Notes under the pieces: generated by a model
Databases searched by the model: none
The model's input: only the letters and a program-made list of their open reading frames with translations
Told to the model about the DNA's origin: nothing
In this document: in pieces, positions 63,503 to 64,000 of the stretch
How positions within the stretch are numbered: position 1 is the stretch's first letter
Layout: the number at the start of each line of letters is the position of its first letter
Translations under genes and position numbers: made by a program
Origin: Xanthomonas arboricola pv. juglandis
Lineage (GTDB): Bacteria > Pseudomonadota > Gammaproteobacteria > Xanthomonadales > Xanthomonadaceae
Reading direction: 5' to 3'
Length of the DNA stretch: 64,000 nucleotides
Assembly (NCBI RefSeq): GCF_001013475.1
Contig: NZ_JZEF01000003.1
Coordinates: 496,001 to 560,000 of the forward strand

Positions 63503-64000
63503 ATGAGTCTTCCCGTCTTCGCGTCCGTCGAGCACGCCGACGGTGTGCTGCTGTGCGACCTGGCCATCGTCGATCCGGCCGCGATGGCCGATTACCACAG
63601 CCGTAATCGCGCGCATCTGGCCGCTGCGATGCCGCTGCGGCCACCGGCGTTCTACACCACCGAGGGCTGGCGCCGGCTGAGCATCGCCTACCGCACCGCG
63701 GTGCCGGGCGAGCGCGAGTTGCAACTGGTGTTGCTGCGCGATGCGCAGGTGATCGGCACGGTCGGCTTCACCCAGATCCAGCGCGGTGCTTTCCAGGGCT
63801 GTCATCTCGGGTATGGCCTGGATGCGCAGCAGCAGGGACGCGGTTTGATCCAGTGGGCGGCCACGCAGGGCATCGGGTTTGCGTTCGGCCCGCTTGGCCT
63901 GCATCGGGTGATGGCGCAATACGTCCCCGACAACCTGCGCAGTGCGCGTGTGCTGCAGCGGCTGGGCTTCCAGATCGAAGGCTATGCGCGCCGTTATCTG
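63503..64000 (+). CDS. GNAT acetyltransferase, RimJ/RimL type (partial)
   Basis: Begins ATG 63503 and continues past the window end; 166 residues are visible, probably all but the last 15-25. Motifs: LVLLRDAQVIGTVGFTQIQ, GYGLDAQQQGRG (acetyl-CoA loop; Q-Q-Q-G-R-G), and the closing NLRSARVLQRLGFQIEG of ribosomal-protein N-alpha-acetyltransferases. The gap of 235 bases after chpC suggests its own promoter. Substrate unknown. Confidence 0.85.
   Translation, partial: MSLPVFASVEHADGVLLCDLAIVDPAAMADYHSRNRAHLAAAMPLRPPAFYTTEGWRRLSIAYRTAVPGERELQLVLLRDAQVIGTVGFTQIQRGAFQGCHLGYGLDAQQQGRGLIQWAATQGIGFAFGPLGLHRVMAQYVPDNLRSARVLQRLGFQIEGYARRYL

Overview
The window is high-GC gammaproteobacterial chromosome, and gene content and order point to Xanthomonas (Xanthomonadaceae). 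The pointers are tolR-tolA-tolB-pal-cpoB-queE, a compact pqqABCDE cluster with a 26-residue PqqA, a TonB-dependent receptor paired with a glucokinase, and the type IV pilus chemosensory operon pilG-H-I-J-L. I cannot resolve the species. Coding density is high and codon use looks uniform except in the small-gene cluster at 6.8-7.5 kb.

Layout. 0-4.5 kb: Tol-Pal envelope operon. 4.5-8.4 kb: queE and queC (preQ0/queuosine), separated by a pyridoxal reductase (pdxI-type), a structured leader with three tiny overlapping genes, and tRNA-Lys(UUU). 8.4-11.1 kb: divergent LysR regulator and LysE-type exporter (argP/argO-like) with two T-N11-A operator candidates, a GNAT acetyltransferase and an unknown gene. 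11.4-18.3 kb: a chemoreceptor, a pseudouridine-synthase-like protein whose catalytic Asp is replaced by Glu, several small or exported unknowns, a lipoprotein with a likely 3' frameshift, and an orphan receiver protein. 18.4-25.4 kb: recQ, dps and hrpA. 25.6-31.3 kb: TonB-dependent receptor, glucokinase and a PqaA-like hydrolase, with a LacI-type operator candidate before the glucokinase. 31.3-37.6 kb: an exported unknown, pqqEDCBA (minus strand) and relA. 37.8-44.7 kb: a TPR membrane protein, a two-domain glycosyltransferase, PBP1b and an LpoP-like lipoprotein. 44.9-50.5 kb: a DinG/YoaA helicase, tsaB, an ADP-ribosylglycohydrolase, a TonB-like protein and gshB. 50.7-63.3 kb: the Pil-Chp operon, including a 2438-residue hybrid kinase and a CheB-like protein lacking all catalytic residues. 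63.5 kb to the end: a GNAT acetyltransferase that runs off the window.

The most striking segment is 6518-6801. A promoter with a perfect TTGACA is followed by a hairpin carrying GATTGGCGTC. Then come a rho-independent terminator that competes with an alternative hairpin, and a large stem-loop flanked by ACGCCAA (complementary to TTGGCGT). A second hairpin then presents the same GATTGGCGTC in its loop. This matches the logic of the phage P4 CI-RNA (seqA/seqB/seqC) transcription-termination immunity system. It lies just beyond the 3' end of a tRNA-Lys gene and precedes three ATGA-linked micro-genes, but no integrase is present. I read it as a satellite or prophage remnant that kept its RNA immunity module, or as a domesticated module.

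The genes group into envelope integrity (Tol-Pal, PBP1b and its lipoprotein, TonB-like protein), carbon uptake and oxidation (receptor, glucokinase, PQQ), stress and genome maintenance (relA, dps, recQ, hrpA, DinG-like) and surface motility signalling (Pil-Chp).
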